DNA of 47,899 nucleotides from Candidatus Heimdallarchaeota archaeon (lineage in GTDB: Archaea > Asgardarchaeota > Heimdallarchaeia > Heimdallarchaeales > Kariarchaeaceae), in assembly GCA_027077875.1 (NCBI GenBank), contig JALWRB010000356.1:1-47899 (forward strand), in the 5' to 3' direction. Position 1 is the stretch's first letter; every line of letters starts with the position of its first letter. Below the pieces are notes generated by a model. The model ran no database searches and was not told where the DNA came from. It saw only the letters and a program-made list of their open reading frames with translations. Shown piece by piece: positions 38,340 to 47,794 of the stretch. The position numbers and the translations under genes were made by a program.

Positions 38340-40082
38340 ATGGACGATATTGAGAGGAAAATCCTCATTGAGGCATTGATAAATGCCAAAGAGTATGACG
38401 GGAAAACCAACCCTAAAGCAGTCCTAGGTAAACTTATGGGCAAGTATCCAGAGTTCAGAAAAGAGGCAAAAACTATAGCGCCAAAAGTAAATAAAATTAT
38501 CTCTGAAAAATTTCCAATGGATATCGAGGAGGTAGACAACCTTCTCAATGAGTTGGATCCTGATGCCCTGAGTAAGAGACAGGAGACAGTCGCAGAGCAG
38601 AAAAGGGTAGTCGAAAAGACAAAGGGGAAGTTGGTTGACCTTCCGAACGCGGTTGAGGGGAAACTCGTCGTCAGGCTGGCACCAGATCCATCGAAGTACC
38701 CCCATATCGGCCAACTCCTGAACTACACAATTAACTCAATGTATGCAGAGAAGTACAAAGGAAAAATTGTATTGAGATTTGACGATACAAATCCCGCCAA
38801 GGTTAAACCTGAGTTCTACAGAGCAATTAAAGAGGGAATGAAATGGGGAGGAATCACATGGGATATAGAGACAAGGGCTTCGGAGCACATCGAGGAATTC
38901 TATGAGGTTGCGAGGACATTCATCAACAATGGTGACTTCTATGTCTGCACATGTGAACACGAGGTCATGAGGAAGAACAGAGAGGATATGGTCGAGTGCG
39001 CCTGCAGGGGTACCCCTACTGAGAAGATACTAGAACAATTTGAGCAGATGCTCCAAGGTAAGTTGAAGCATGCTATAATCCGTCTTGTAGGGGATATGAA
39101 ATCTGATAATCCAGTGATGAGAGACCCTGTGATGTTCAGGAATGTGGACGAGCAGCACCCTATGCTCGACAAGTTCTACGCGGTCTGGCCAACGTATGAT
39201 TTCGAGTCTCCCTACCTTGATTGGAAGTATAAGGTCACCCATATCTTGAGATCTGGGGAATTTGGACCCATGAGGCAGGAGCAGCAGAGCTACATTATCA
39301 AGAAACTTGGTGGTGAGGTACCGGTCTTCTTCTCGTACGGTAGGTACAACATCAAAGGTTGCCCCCTCAAGGGAAGAGTGCTAAGGGACCTGGTTGAAAG
39401 AAAGGTAGTTACCGGATGGGACGACATCAGGCTCTTCACAGTTGAGGGGTGGAAGAAGAGAGGGATACAGCCCGAAGTCCTTAAGGTTCTGATCAGGGAA
39501 AACGGAACCACACCAAAGAACTCAACGATTGACTGGTCGGTGGTTGAGAGGTACAACAAGAAGATCCTTGAACCGAAATCTATGAAGATCTTCGGTGTCC
39601 GAACACCTGTAAAAGTATCTCTTGACGACCCAATTGATCAGTTAGTAGAGCTACCGTTCTCCCCGACCTCCAAGCAAATGAGATCGCAGCATGTGTCAGA
39701 CATCGTATACATGGACAAGGACGACGCAGATCGCCTAGAGAAGGGAGATCTAATTAGGTTGAAGGACCTCATCAATATTGAGATCCTCGGTAAAGGAGAA
39801 GAAGGAATAAAGGCCAAAGTGAGTGAAGGAAAGCCCAACAGGAATATCAAGAAGATTCAGTGGGTCGCAGAATACGTCGAGACAGATCTCTTAGTGCCCT
39901 CACTACTTGAGCCCAAGAAGAACGTGATAGATGAGGAATCGCTAAGATCAGTTAAGATGTATTTGGAGAAGTCTATCCTCCTGATAGAGGGGGAGAATTA
40001 CTATCAGATCGAGCGGGTTGGGTATGCTAAACTCACTGTCTCGAAGAATGCTGTAAATGGACACATAATCCACTTGATCTAA
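38340..40082 (+). CDS. gltX: Archaeal-type glutamyl-tRNA synthetase-like protein with divergent signature motifs
   Basis: Archaeal GluRS N-terminal domain and overall architecture ('FDDTNPAKVKPEFYRAIKEGMKWGGITWD', 'VTGWDDIRLFTVEGWKKRGI'); HIGH reads HIGQ. Confidence 0.85.
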   Translation: MDDIERKILIEALINAKEYDGKTNPKAVLGKLMGKYPEFRKEAKTIAPKVNKIISEKFPMDIEEVDNLLNELDPDALSKRQETVAEQKRVVEKTKGKLVDLPNAVEGKLVVRLAPDPSKYPHIGQLLNYTINSMYAEKYKGKIVLRFDDTNPAKVKPEFYRAIKEGMKWGGITWDIETRASEHIEEFYEVARTFINNGDFYVCTCEHEVMRKNREDMVECACRGTPTEKILEQFEQMLQGKLKHAIIRLVGDMKSDNPVMRDPVMFRNVDEQHPMLDKFYAVWPTYDFESPYLDWKYKVTHILRSGEFGPMRQEQQSYIIKKLGGEVPVFFSYGRYNIKGCPLKGRVLRDLVERKVVTGWDDIRLFTVEGWKKRGIQPEVLKVLIRENGTTPKNSTIDWSVVERYNKKILEPKSMKIFGVRTPVKVSLDDPIDQLVELPFSPTSKQMRSQHVSDIVYMDKDDADRLEKGDLIRLKDLINIEILGKGEEGIKAKVSEGKPNRNIKKIQWVAEYVETDLLVPSLLEPKKNVIDEESLRSVKMYLEKSILLIEGENYYQIERVGYAKLTVSKNAVNGHIIHLI

Positions 40083-40222
40083 CGATCGAAAATTCAATAG
40101 GTATCTCCCAATCTGTGAGGATTCGATAAGCTGAAATTATGTTTTAATTAATTTCACTTCATCCAATTTTCAACCAAAACATTAAGAAGAAACTAGATCG
40201 TTTTAGACAAAAAGCAAGTTGA

Positions 40223-40765
40223 ATGCCTATGTCATCAAAAGAGAATTACTCATTTACATTCAAAATATTACTTTTAGGAGATGGAGCAGTCGGTAAGACC
40301 GCACTCGTTCAAAGGTTCGTTCATGGAAAGTTTCAGAAGGCCTACCTGATGACGATTGGAATGGAGCCTTATTCAAGGTACGAGACTATTGACGGAACCA
40401 AGGTATGTTTCAGCCTGTGGGATATCGCTGGGCAGGACCGGTTCAAAGTCATGAGAGGTATGTTCTTCAGAGGGGCAATGGGTGGTCTTGTTACATTCGA
40501 CCTCACACGGAGAGTTACCTTTGAAAACGCACAGAACTGGATAAATGAGGCGAAGAAGGAGTCGCCTGATGCCCTCTTCATCCTTGTCGGTAACAAGAAT
40601 GATCTTGAGGACCTCAGGGAGATTGATACCAAGGAGGGTGAAGAGAAAGCCAAGGAGCTAGGATGCATCGGTTATATAGAGACCTCTGCACTCACAGGCG
40701 ATAACGTAGAAGAGGCATTCTACAAAATAGGGAAGACATTGCTCAACAAGAGAAAACAGCAGTAA
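40223..40765 (+). CDS. Rab/Ras-like small GTPase
   Basis: G1 'GDGAVGKTA', G3 'WDIAGQDRF', G4 'NKND', G5 'ETSAL'. Confidence 0.95.
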   Translation: MPMSSKENYSFTFKILLLGDGAVGKTALVQRFVHGKFQKAYLMTIGMEPYSRYETIDGTKVCFSLWDIAGQDRFKVMRGMFFRGAMGGLVTFDLTRRVTFENAQNWINEAKKESPDALFILVGNKNDLEDLREIDTKEGEEKAKELGCIGYIETSALTGDNVEEAFYKIGKTLLNKRKQQ

Positions 40766-40920
40766 GAACCTACTAGTATAAAATCCAAATATCGATGATC
40801 CATAGCTTTTTCATACAGTGAGAGGGAATTCTTACGAAGTGTCAATATCTACTTTCTTTTATAAGCCATCATCCTTGAAGAACTCAGGTAAGATTACCAA
40901 GCAATTTCAAAGGGATTACT

Positions 40921-43155
40921 ATGAAGGTAAAAAACGCGGATGAGATCCGAGATATGATTATGAAGTTCCCTTCCGAACAGAGGAGGATCTTCTCGATCGC
41001 TGCGCATATTGACCACGGTAAGTCAACTACTGCGGACTATCTGCTCGCAAAAGCAGGTCTGATGTCAGAGGAGACTGCAGGCCAGAACAGAATGACAGAT
41101 TCTGATGATGAGGAGCAGGAGAGAGGAATCACAATCTTTACGACAGTTGTTATTCTCAGCTACGATTATACCGACGAGAACGGAGAGACGAAGACATACC
41201 TCTTCCAGATCAACGACACTCCAGGTCACCTTTCATTTACAGGAGAGGTGTCAAGAGCACTCAGAGGTTCTGATGGAGCTATCATCCTTGTTGACGCTCT
41301 CGAGGGCATGATGACCCAGACAGAGACAAACATTCAACTTGCAGTTGGAGAGGAACTATGCAAACCAGTCCTCTTCATCAACAAGGTCGATAGGTTGATC
41401 GCGGAGCTCAAGCTCGATCCCAAGGACGTGTTCTCCAAGCTTGACATTATCGCTAACCAAGTCAACAACAAGATTAAGTCGATTGTTCCGAAGGAATTCA
41501 AGAAGGAATGGAAGGTCTCATTTGCAGATAACAGTGTTGCTGTCGGTTCTGCCAAGGACGGATGGGCATTCACTGTTGAGATCCTGAAGATGAAGGGTCT
41601 GACACCAGCCAAGGTATTTGAGAAGTATCAGGAGAATGACAAGGACTGGTTGAGAGATAATCTCCCGCTCCACGACTCTCTCCTCAGAATGGTCGTACAG
41701 CACCTACCCCACCCAGTTGTGTCTCAGAGATACAAGATCCCTAACATCTGGAAGGGGGATGTCGAGACAGAGCTTGGTCAGTCGCTGAGGAAGGCAGACC
41801 CCAAGGGCCCTCTCCTTGGTATGATCACCAAGATCTTCATCGATCCTAGGAGCAAGAGACCCACACTGATTGGTAGGGTGTTCTCTGGCACCATCAAAGA
41901 TGGAGAGGACATCTGGTTGATCAACAGGAAAGAGAAGGTGAAGTTCAGAAGGCTGGGTGTGATGGAGATCACAGATATCCTAACTGTCCCTGAGATTCCT
42001 GCAGGAAATCTCTTCGCTGCACAGGGCTTTATCTGTCCCGCAGGAGAGTCCTTCACACATTACTCCACCAAGGATGTGGAAGGCTTTGACAAGATCTCGT
42101 ACGCTGCAGAACCAGTCGTTTCACGATCTATCTTCCCCAAGAAGGAGAAGGACGTGGCAAAGCTCGGTGATGTCGTCAAGACATGGATCATGGCTGACCC
42201 CACCGCTAGCTACTACATGGATCCCGAGACCAAGAAGTACACACTTGAAGGAATCGACCCGCTGCAGATTGATATCCTCATCACAAGGATCAATGAGCAG
42301 GTTCCAATCGATGTCACCGACCCAATCATCGTCCATCGTGAGACCATCACCAAGGACTCAGAGACCTTCACCACCAAGTCACCCAATGGTCACAACAGAC
42401 TGCAGGTTGTCATGCACCCCATGCCTGATTCACTCTTTAAGGCACTCAAGGAGGTCGATGACATCGACAGCATGGACAGGAAGGCCAGATCCAAGTGGCT
42501 TGCAGAGCACAGTGACGGAATGTGGGATGAGAAGTTCTTCAGAGGTTTCTGGGCATCATCAGACTCCAATCTTCTGGTTGAGAACACCAAAGGTGTCCAG
42601 AGACTGGACAGGATCAGGGAATTTGTCATAAATCAGTGGAGGACATTCTGTAAGAAGGCAACCCTCGCAGGTGAACCCCTGATGAAGACTGTGCTTGAGA
42701 TCACTGACGCGACAGTTCACTCAGATCCTGCGCACACAGGTATCACCGAGATCATCGCGATGACCTCGGCTGCCACCAACCTGACCTACCTAACAGCGGG
42801 TCCTCAGCTCCTTGAACCACTCCTGACAATTGATGTCAAGACTCCCGAGGACTACCTAGGCGCAATAACCGGTCTTCTGACACAACACCGTGGTATGATC
42901 CAAGAGATCGGTGAGGCAGGTGGACAGTCCACACTCAAGGCCATTATCCCTACAACTGAAACCACAGGACTTGCTGATGAGATCAGGGGTGCAACTGCAG
43001 GTAGGGGATTCTTTGGATACCAGTTCGCTAAGTTCGAGCCTGTCCCACCACATCTGCTCGACGAGAAGATCGCCTTCATCAGGAAGAGAAACGGTCTCAA
43101 GGAAGAAGTTCCTTCCCCATCAACATGGGAGAGATTCATCTACAAGCAGAGCTAA
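40921..43155 (+). CDS. Elongation factor 2-like GTPase with divergent domain IV loop
   Basis: 'IAAHIDHGKST', 'QERGITI', 'NDTPGH', 'NKVDRLI', EF-2-type C-terminal domains; diphthamide loop altered. Confidence 0.92.
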   Translation: MKVKNADEIRDMIMKFPSEQRRIFSIAAHIDHGKSTTADYLLAKAGLMSEETAGQNRMTDSDDEEQERGITIFTTVVILSYDYTDENGETKTYLFQINDTPGHLSFTGEVSRALRGSDGAIILVDALEGMMTQTETNIQLAVGEELCKPVLFINKVDRLIAELKLDPKDVFSKLDIIANQVNNKIKSIVPKEFKKEWKVSFADNSVAVGSAKDGWAFTVEILKMKGLTPAKVFEKYQENDKDWLRDNLPLHDSLLRMVVQHLPHPVVSQRYKIPNIWKGDVETELGQSLRKADPKGPLLGMITKIFIDPRSKRPTLIGRVFSGTIKDGEDIWLINRKEKVKFRRLGVMEITDILTVPEIPAGNLFAAQGFICPAGESFTHYSTKDVEGFDKISYAAEPVVSRSIFPKKEKDVAKLGDVVKTWIMADPTASYYMDPETKKYTLEGIDPLQIDILITRINEQVPIDVTDPIIVHRETITKDSETFTTKSPNGHNRLQVVMHPMPDSLFKALKEVDDIDSMDRKARSKWLAEHSDGMWDEKFFRGFWASSDSNLLVENTKGVQRLDRIREFVINQWRTFCKKATLAGEPLMKTVLEITDATVHSDPAHTGITEIIAMTSAATNLTYLTAGPQLLEPLLTIDVKTPEDYLGAITGLLTQHRGMIQEIGEAGGQSTLKAIIPTTETTGLADEIRGATAGRGFFGYQFAKFEPVPPHLLDEKIAFIRKRNGLKEEVPSPSTWERFIYKQS

Positions 43156-43220
43156 GAATACTCAATAATTTAATACACATTCAGGTTATACAATTTATTC
43201 AATTTTCAAAATCTGTACAT

Positions 43221-43862
43221 CTATTCAGAACTGGTCTTGGATGTCATCTTCAGATAGACCACCATAATAGCCACCATAGAGACCACTGGGAGAACTATCG
43301 GGTTAGAAAAAACACTACCAATCAAACTCTGCTGGTTCTCTCTTTCCTCAGAAGTTGAGCTTGAAGCAGCGGGAACAGGTATCTCGCTGTTCTCTGCATT
43401 AAGAGCTTTGAGGATGACGTCAGGTTCTGTTACCCCTACCCACATCTGCACATACTCACCCTGCTCATCAAAGAGGAAGAGCGAGGGTAGTGTATTGACA
43501 GTAAACACCTTTTGGAAGTCACGTTGATAGTCCCATCCGAATTCCCATGGAGAGTTAAATCTTAACTGGATCTCCTTGACCTTCTCTACGTTGTCATTTT
43601 CGTAGTCCACGCTTAGTGTAAGGATGGAGATTTGTGAGCTAGCGATGTCATAGACGTCCTTAAGGTAAATCAACTGCTGATCGCAGGAAGGACACCAAGA
43701 AGCAGTTGCGTCGATAAGTAACAATCTCCCGTACTTGGAATCGAACGATCGATCGATGTCATCTATTCCCTTGTATATCCCGGATACTTTGATTGTGTAG
43801 CCATGGGTAAGGGAGAGCAATATCACGAGTATGGAGAAAAGAAGTGCCTTACTTGTTCTCAT
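43221..43862 (-). CDS. Thioredoxin-fold protein (TlpA/ResA-like), secreted with C-terminal TM anchor
   Basis: Signal peptide; 'LLLIDATASWCPSCDQQLIYLKD' CxxC; 'TLPSLFLFDEQG' cis-Pro region; C-term TM. Confidence 0.88.
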   Translation of the reverse strand: MRTSKALLFSILVILLSLTHGYTIKVSGIYKGIDDIDRSFDSKYGRLLLIDATASWCPSCDQQLIYLKDVYDIASSQISILTLSVDYENDNVEKVKEIQLRFNSPWEFGWDYQRDFQKVFTVNTLPSLFLFDEQGEYVQMWVGVTEPDVILKALNAENSEIPVPAASSSTSEERENQQSLIGSVFSNPIVLPVVSMVAIMVVYLKMTSKTSSE

Positions 43863-43931
43863 GACATGGAAAAGGGGAACTGGTAAGTAATAAATTCCCA
43901 GTCAAGAATTTAAAATCACAGTATAAATATT

Positions 43932-45020
43932 CTAGGTATAGAATTTTTTAATTGTAGAGATCACAGTCTCGACTTCCTCATCAGTAAGGAAGGGATGCAT
44001 GGGTAGACAAAGTAGTGTCTTACAGATCTTCTCACCAACGGGATACGTACCTTCGGGGATGTGGTATTTATTCTGGAAGGCCTTAACGAGGTGGAGAGGA
44101 AGAGAATATTTAATTGAGCTCTGGATTTCGTTCTCTGCGAGAAACGCCTTGAGCTCATCTCTTTTTTCAGTCCTTATGGTATACTGGTGCCAGACGGGAA
44201 CTGTGTTGTGAAGTACCTTGGGGAGGATCAAATCACCCACTCCCTCTAGACCCTTAGTGTATAGAGCAGCAACTTCCTGTCTCCTTTTGGTTTGAGCTTC
44301 AAAGTCGGGAAGAAGCGCGTTACCAACAGCTGCGGAGACTTCGCTCAACCTGAAATTGAACCCGAACTCATCAGCGTCATCCGGGTGCTTGTCCCTACCT
44401 GCGTTTCTCATTTTGGCTATCCTGATTCCTAGCTCCCTGTCAGTAGTAGAGACCATTCCACCATCTCCAAGAACAGTGAAATTCTTCGTAGGAAAGAGGG
44501 AGAATGCCGCGACACGACCGATTGATCCGATCTTCTTGCCATGGTATTCTGCTCCGTGGGCTTGGCAGGCATCCTCTATTACATCTAAATTGTGCTTCTG
44601 TGCCACAGCCATAATCTTGTCCATGTCTGCAGGTGTTCCGTAGAGGTGGACGATTATAATAGCCTTGGTCTTGTCCGTTATAGCCTCCTCAATCTTATCA
44701 GGATCCATGTTCATGCTGTCGTCTACATCGACGAAGACCGATGTGTAATTACTGAGCTCTACGGCATTGGCAGTTGCGAGGAATGTGTTCACGGGTACGA
44801 TTATCTCAGAACCAATGGGATAGTCAAGAGCCTTGAGAAGCAGGTTCAGAGCAGAGGTTCCTGAACTTACGGTGTAGTTGTACTCACAACCGCTAACGGA
44901 CTTGAATCCCTCCTCAAGTTTGACAGATTCGGGACCCTTCACGTATCTTCCAGAATCTATCACTCTCTTGATAGCATCAAGCACCTTGTCATTCGGACGA
45001 GGGTTTGCCTGTTTTATCAT
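43932..45020 (-). CDS. DegT/DnrJ/EryC1/StrS family aminotransferase
   Basis: 'TVSSGTSALNLLLKALD', 'VIEDACQAHGAEYHGKKIGSIGRVAAFSLFPTKNFTVLGDGGMVST', 'GFNFRLSEVSAAVG'. Confidence 0.94.
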   Translation of the reverse strand: MIKQANPRPNDKVLDAIKRVIDSGRYVKGPESVKLEEGFKSVSGCEYNYTVSSGTSALNLLLKALDYPIGSEIIVPVNTFLATANAVELSNYTSVFVDVDDSMNMDPDKIEEAITDKTKAIIIVHLYGTPADMDKIMAVAQKHNLDVIEDACQAHGAEYHGKKIGSIGRVAAFSLFPTKNFTVLGDGGMVSTTDRELGIRIAKMRNAGRDKHPDDADEFGFNFRLSEVSAAVGNALLPDFEAQTKRRQEVAALYTKGLEGVGDLILPKVLHNTVPVWHQYTIRTEKRDELKAFLAENEIQSSIKYSLPLHLVKAFQNKYHIPEGTYPVGEKICKTLLCLPMHPFLTDEEVETVISTIKKFYT

Positions 45021-45139
45021 GTACTGTCCTTTGAGACTTGATATAAGAATATATCAAAATATATCGTATAAAGAAGTTGCATACGGGAGCTTTTAGCAGG
45101 ACACACAAAATTTTTAGCAGGATGATTCAAGTACTTAAT

Positions 45140-46186
45140 ATGAAGGCCGCCGTATTCTATGAGCACGGAGATGCATCAGTCATCCAGTACCGAGAGGTTG
45201 AGCTACCTGAAATCAGACCAGACGAGGTAAAGATCGAAGTTCACTACGCATCACTCAACAGACTTGATATCTTCGTGAGGAACGGGTCACCTGCACTGAA
45301 GATCCCACTACCTCATATCTCAGGAAGTGATTTTACTGGGAGAGTGGTGGAGGTCGGAAGTAAGGTGAAAGAGGTCACACTTGGAGCTAAGGTTGCTGTA
45401 AATGCGGCGAAGTTCTGCGGAAAGTGTCAACAATGTCTCCGTGGAGAACAGTCACTATGCAGGAACTTCTCTATGGTTGGAGAGCACTCCTGGGGTGGAT
45501 TGGCAGAGTACGCAATCGTTCCCGCTCGGAATCTACAGGTTTTACCGGAAGAGGCAGACTGCCGAAAGATCGCTGCTGGTACACTCACCACACTGACCGC
45601 GTGGAGGATGCTCTCATCCTTAGCGAATGTCAGACCTGGGAATACAGTTTTAATTCCAGGGGCAGGAGGTGGACTGTCCACTGCTGCGATCCAGATTGCC
45701 AAATACCTCGGAGCCAAGGTTATAGTCACAACATCAAAAAAAGAAGAAGTGGTAAAAGCCCTCGGGGCTGACTATGTCATCAATTACATCGATAATCCAA
45801 ACTGGTCCAATGAGGTTTGGAAATATACGAAGAAGAAGGGGGTCGATGTAGTCTTTGAGTCAGTAGGCGAGGCGACGTGGGAGCAAAGCCTGAGATCACT
45901 TGCAAAAGGAGGAGTTCTTGTCACTGCTGGAGCTACAACTGGTTTCAAAGGGAAGACCAATATCGGGCTTGTCTTCTGGAAACAACTAAGGATTATGGGT
46001 TCCACTATGGCCAATAGAAGGGAGTTCGAAGAGGCTATTCACTTACTGTTGAACGGGACTGTCGAGCCAGTGATCGATTCCGAGTTCACATTGGAAGAAA
46101 CTCAGGAAGCAGAGAAAAGGTTAGAGGTTCCCGACCGATTCGGTAAGGTCCTTATCAGGGTCAGGGGCTGCCAGACTACTGAATGA
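45140..46186 (+). CDS. Zinc-dependent alcohol dehydrogenase family (MDR superfamily) oxidoreductase
   Basis: Start moved from 45077 to MKAAVFYEHGD; 'CGKCQQCLRGEQSLC' structural-zinc motif; 'VLIPGAGGGLSTAAIQIAKYLGAKVI'. Confidence 0.9.
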   Translation: MKAAVFYEHGDASVIQYREVELPEIRPDEVKIEVHYASLNRLDIFVRNGSPALKIPLPHISGSDFTGRVVEVGSKVKEVTLGAKVAVNAAKFCGKCQQCLRGEQSLCRNFSMVGEHSWGGLAEYAIVPARNLQVLPEEADCRKIAAGTLTTLTAWRMLSSLANVRPGNTVLIPGAGGGLSTAAIQIAKYLGAKVIVTTSKKEEVVKALGADYVINYIDNPNWSNEVWKYTKKKGVDVVFESVGEATWEQSLRSLAKGGVLVTAGATTGFKGKTNIGLVFWKQLRIMGSTMANRREFEEAIHLLLNGTVEPVIDSEFTLEETQEAEKRLEVPDRFGKVLIRVRGCQTTE

Positions 46187-46802
46187 AGTAAATCCACTTT
46201 CCATTGGCATTGTACCTCCCGATATGACCCAAATCTACAAGCTTGTCTAAATCTCCCTGTGTCTGGTAGACCGTTCTCTCACTGATCTTGCTAATATCGA
46301 CTACAGTACCCTTCTGAATCTGAAGTAGGGCCTGAGCGGTTTTCTGCAGATCACGGTTAAGTCTTACCAGTGTGAGAGAAGTAAGAGGGTCCGTGGGAAC
46401 TGACTCCCGCATAAGTAGATTGTCCTTCCCGAGAATCTCTTCGAGATCACCGATGAAGGAGTCAAAGATGACGGTGTCTCCCTCCCAATCTTCGAGAAGC
46501 TCCCCGTACTTGTTGATGAATCTCAGCGTGATCTGAAGCAGGTTGAATTCTGCATGTGCTTTGTCCTCCAAGTGGGTAGTCGAGGCGATCACAACCTGAA
46601 CCTGACCTCGCTTTTCACAGTAGAACGTGTAGTCACCGGCAGAGAAATTCTTGATATAACTATTTGAAACCTCATGTACAAAGTCCTGTAGTGCAGCTAG
46701 CAAACCAGTCACTAGAAGATATGGAGGTGGGCTGGGGACGAGGTTATGGTTGAAAATACAGCGTCCATCGTCAAGAAGTACATATATTGCGGCTATTGAC
46801 AT
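46176..46802 (-). CDS. Possible longin-like domain fused to C-terminal winged helix
   Basis: N-term 'SIAAIYVLLDDGRCIFNHNL...GLLAALQDFVHEV...YTFYCEKRGQVQVVIASTTH'; C-term 'TVVDISKISERTVYQTQGDLDKLVDLGHIGRYNANGKWIYFI'. Confidence 0.65.
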   Translation of the reverse strand: MSIAAIYVLLDDGRCIFNHNLVPSPPPYLLVTGLLAALQDFVHEVSNSYIKNFSAGDYTFYCEKRGQVQVVIASTTHLEDKAHAEFNLLQITLRFINKYGELLEDWEGDTVIFDSFIGDLEEILGKDNLLMRESVPTDPLTSLTLVRLNRDLQKTAQALLQIQKGTVVDISKISERTVYQTQGDLDKLVDLGHIGRYNANGKWIYFIQ

Positions 46803-46805
46803 GGT

Positions 46806-47666
46806 CTAACCTTCTGTACTTTGAATAATCTTATCGCTGAATTCCCTGATCTTCTCTGCAAATACACTGTCTGGAGACTCGATTATCTGGATTGGGCGGG
46901 CATCCATCTCATCACCAACCAAGGATGACATTGCGTATTTCGTCTCGATCTTTAGGATCTCGTCGTTGGTTGGGATAATTGGTCCAATGCTAATCTTGGA
47001 ACTATGAGCAATCTTTTCCAGCATTTGTGTCTTGAGTACCGACCTAATCTTATCCTTACCCCCAAATTCCTCGTAAACAAGGGGAATTTGATTTATCACT
47101 ATTGTGGTATCTAGATTCAGCGTCTCGTTGAGAGTTCTCAGCATCTCACGAGTACCATCCAAATCACCATTAACTAATTTCATGAGCACAACAAGCGAGT
47201 TCGAAGCTGCTATGCTGTTTATGGAACCAGTGGATATCCCAGGTGATGTATCAAGGATGACAAAGTCTACATTCCACGGCTCATTGCTCAGGGTATTCCT
47301 CACCATTTTCATCAAGAGATAGAGGTCATTGAGCTGTGCTTGCTTGTCACGGTGCTGGATGGCTGAGATCTTGTCAGTGTCGATACTAGCAAGAGCGAGA
47401 TAGAATCGATTATCACCAGTATATCCCCTCAGGAGGTACGTGGCATCGAAGACGATCTCATTCAATTTTGTGTCTCCCAGAAAGTAGTCATTGATTGTCT
47501 TCTCATGGCGATTAGGTGCATATGTCTGTAACGAAGGAGCTCCAAGATCGAGATCGATAAGGGCGACGTTATACCCCCTGAAAACCAGCTCGGATGCGAG
47601 ATTGATTGAAAACATTGACTTACCCGTTCCACCTTTATGGCTGTGAACTGATATTACTCTCTTCAT
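46806..47666 (-). CDS. MinD/ParA-family P-loop ATPase
   Basis: Deviant Walker A 'KGGTGKS', 'VALIDLDLGAPSL', 'FVILDTSPGIS'; start moved from 47741 to MKRVISVHSHKGGTGKS. Confidence 0.9.
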   Translation of the reverse strand: MKRVISVHSHKGGTGKSMFSINLASELVFRGYNVALIDLDLGAPSLQTYAPNRHEKTINDYFLGDTKLNEIVFDATYLLRGYTGDNRFYLALASIDTDKISAIQHRDKQAQLNDLYLLMKMVRNTLSNEPWNVDFVILDTSPGISTGSINSIAASNSLVVLMKLVNGDLDGTREMLRTLNETLNLDTTIVINQIPLVYEEFGGKDKIRSVLKTQMLEKIAHSSKISIGPIIPTNDEILKIETKYAMSSLVGDEMDARPIQIIESPDSVFAEKIREFSDKIIQSTEG

Positions 47667-47794
47667 CCCAATGCAGTATTGAAATACGTAATTATAACCC
47701 TTTAGGCTTTCACTTATAAATTGAAGAAAAATTTCCCTCAATACAACCTGACCATTTCTGCAGATTTATCAACAGAGGACTTGGAAAAAAATGT

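Noticed and set aside
42074-42631. 185-aa plus-strand ORF inside the EF-2-like gene (and other EF-2 shadow ORFs)
   Set aside because: Low-complexity S/R/P-rich shadow frame fully inside a well-supported gene; no recognisable domain or independent start context.
45077-45139. N-terminal extension of the alcohol dehydrogenase ORF
   Set aside because: MKAAVFYEHGD at 45140 is the typical MDR start; the 21-aa extension lies in promoter-like sequence.
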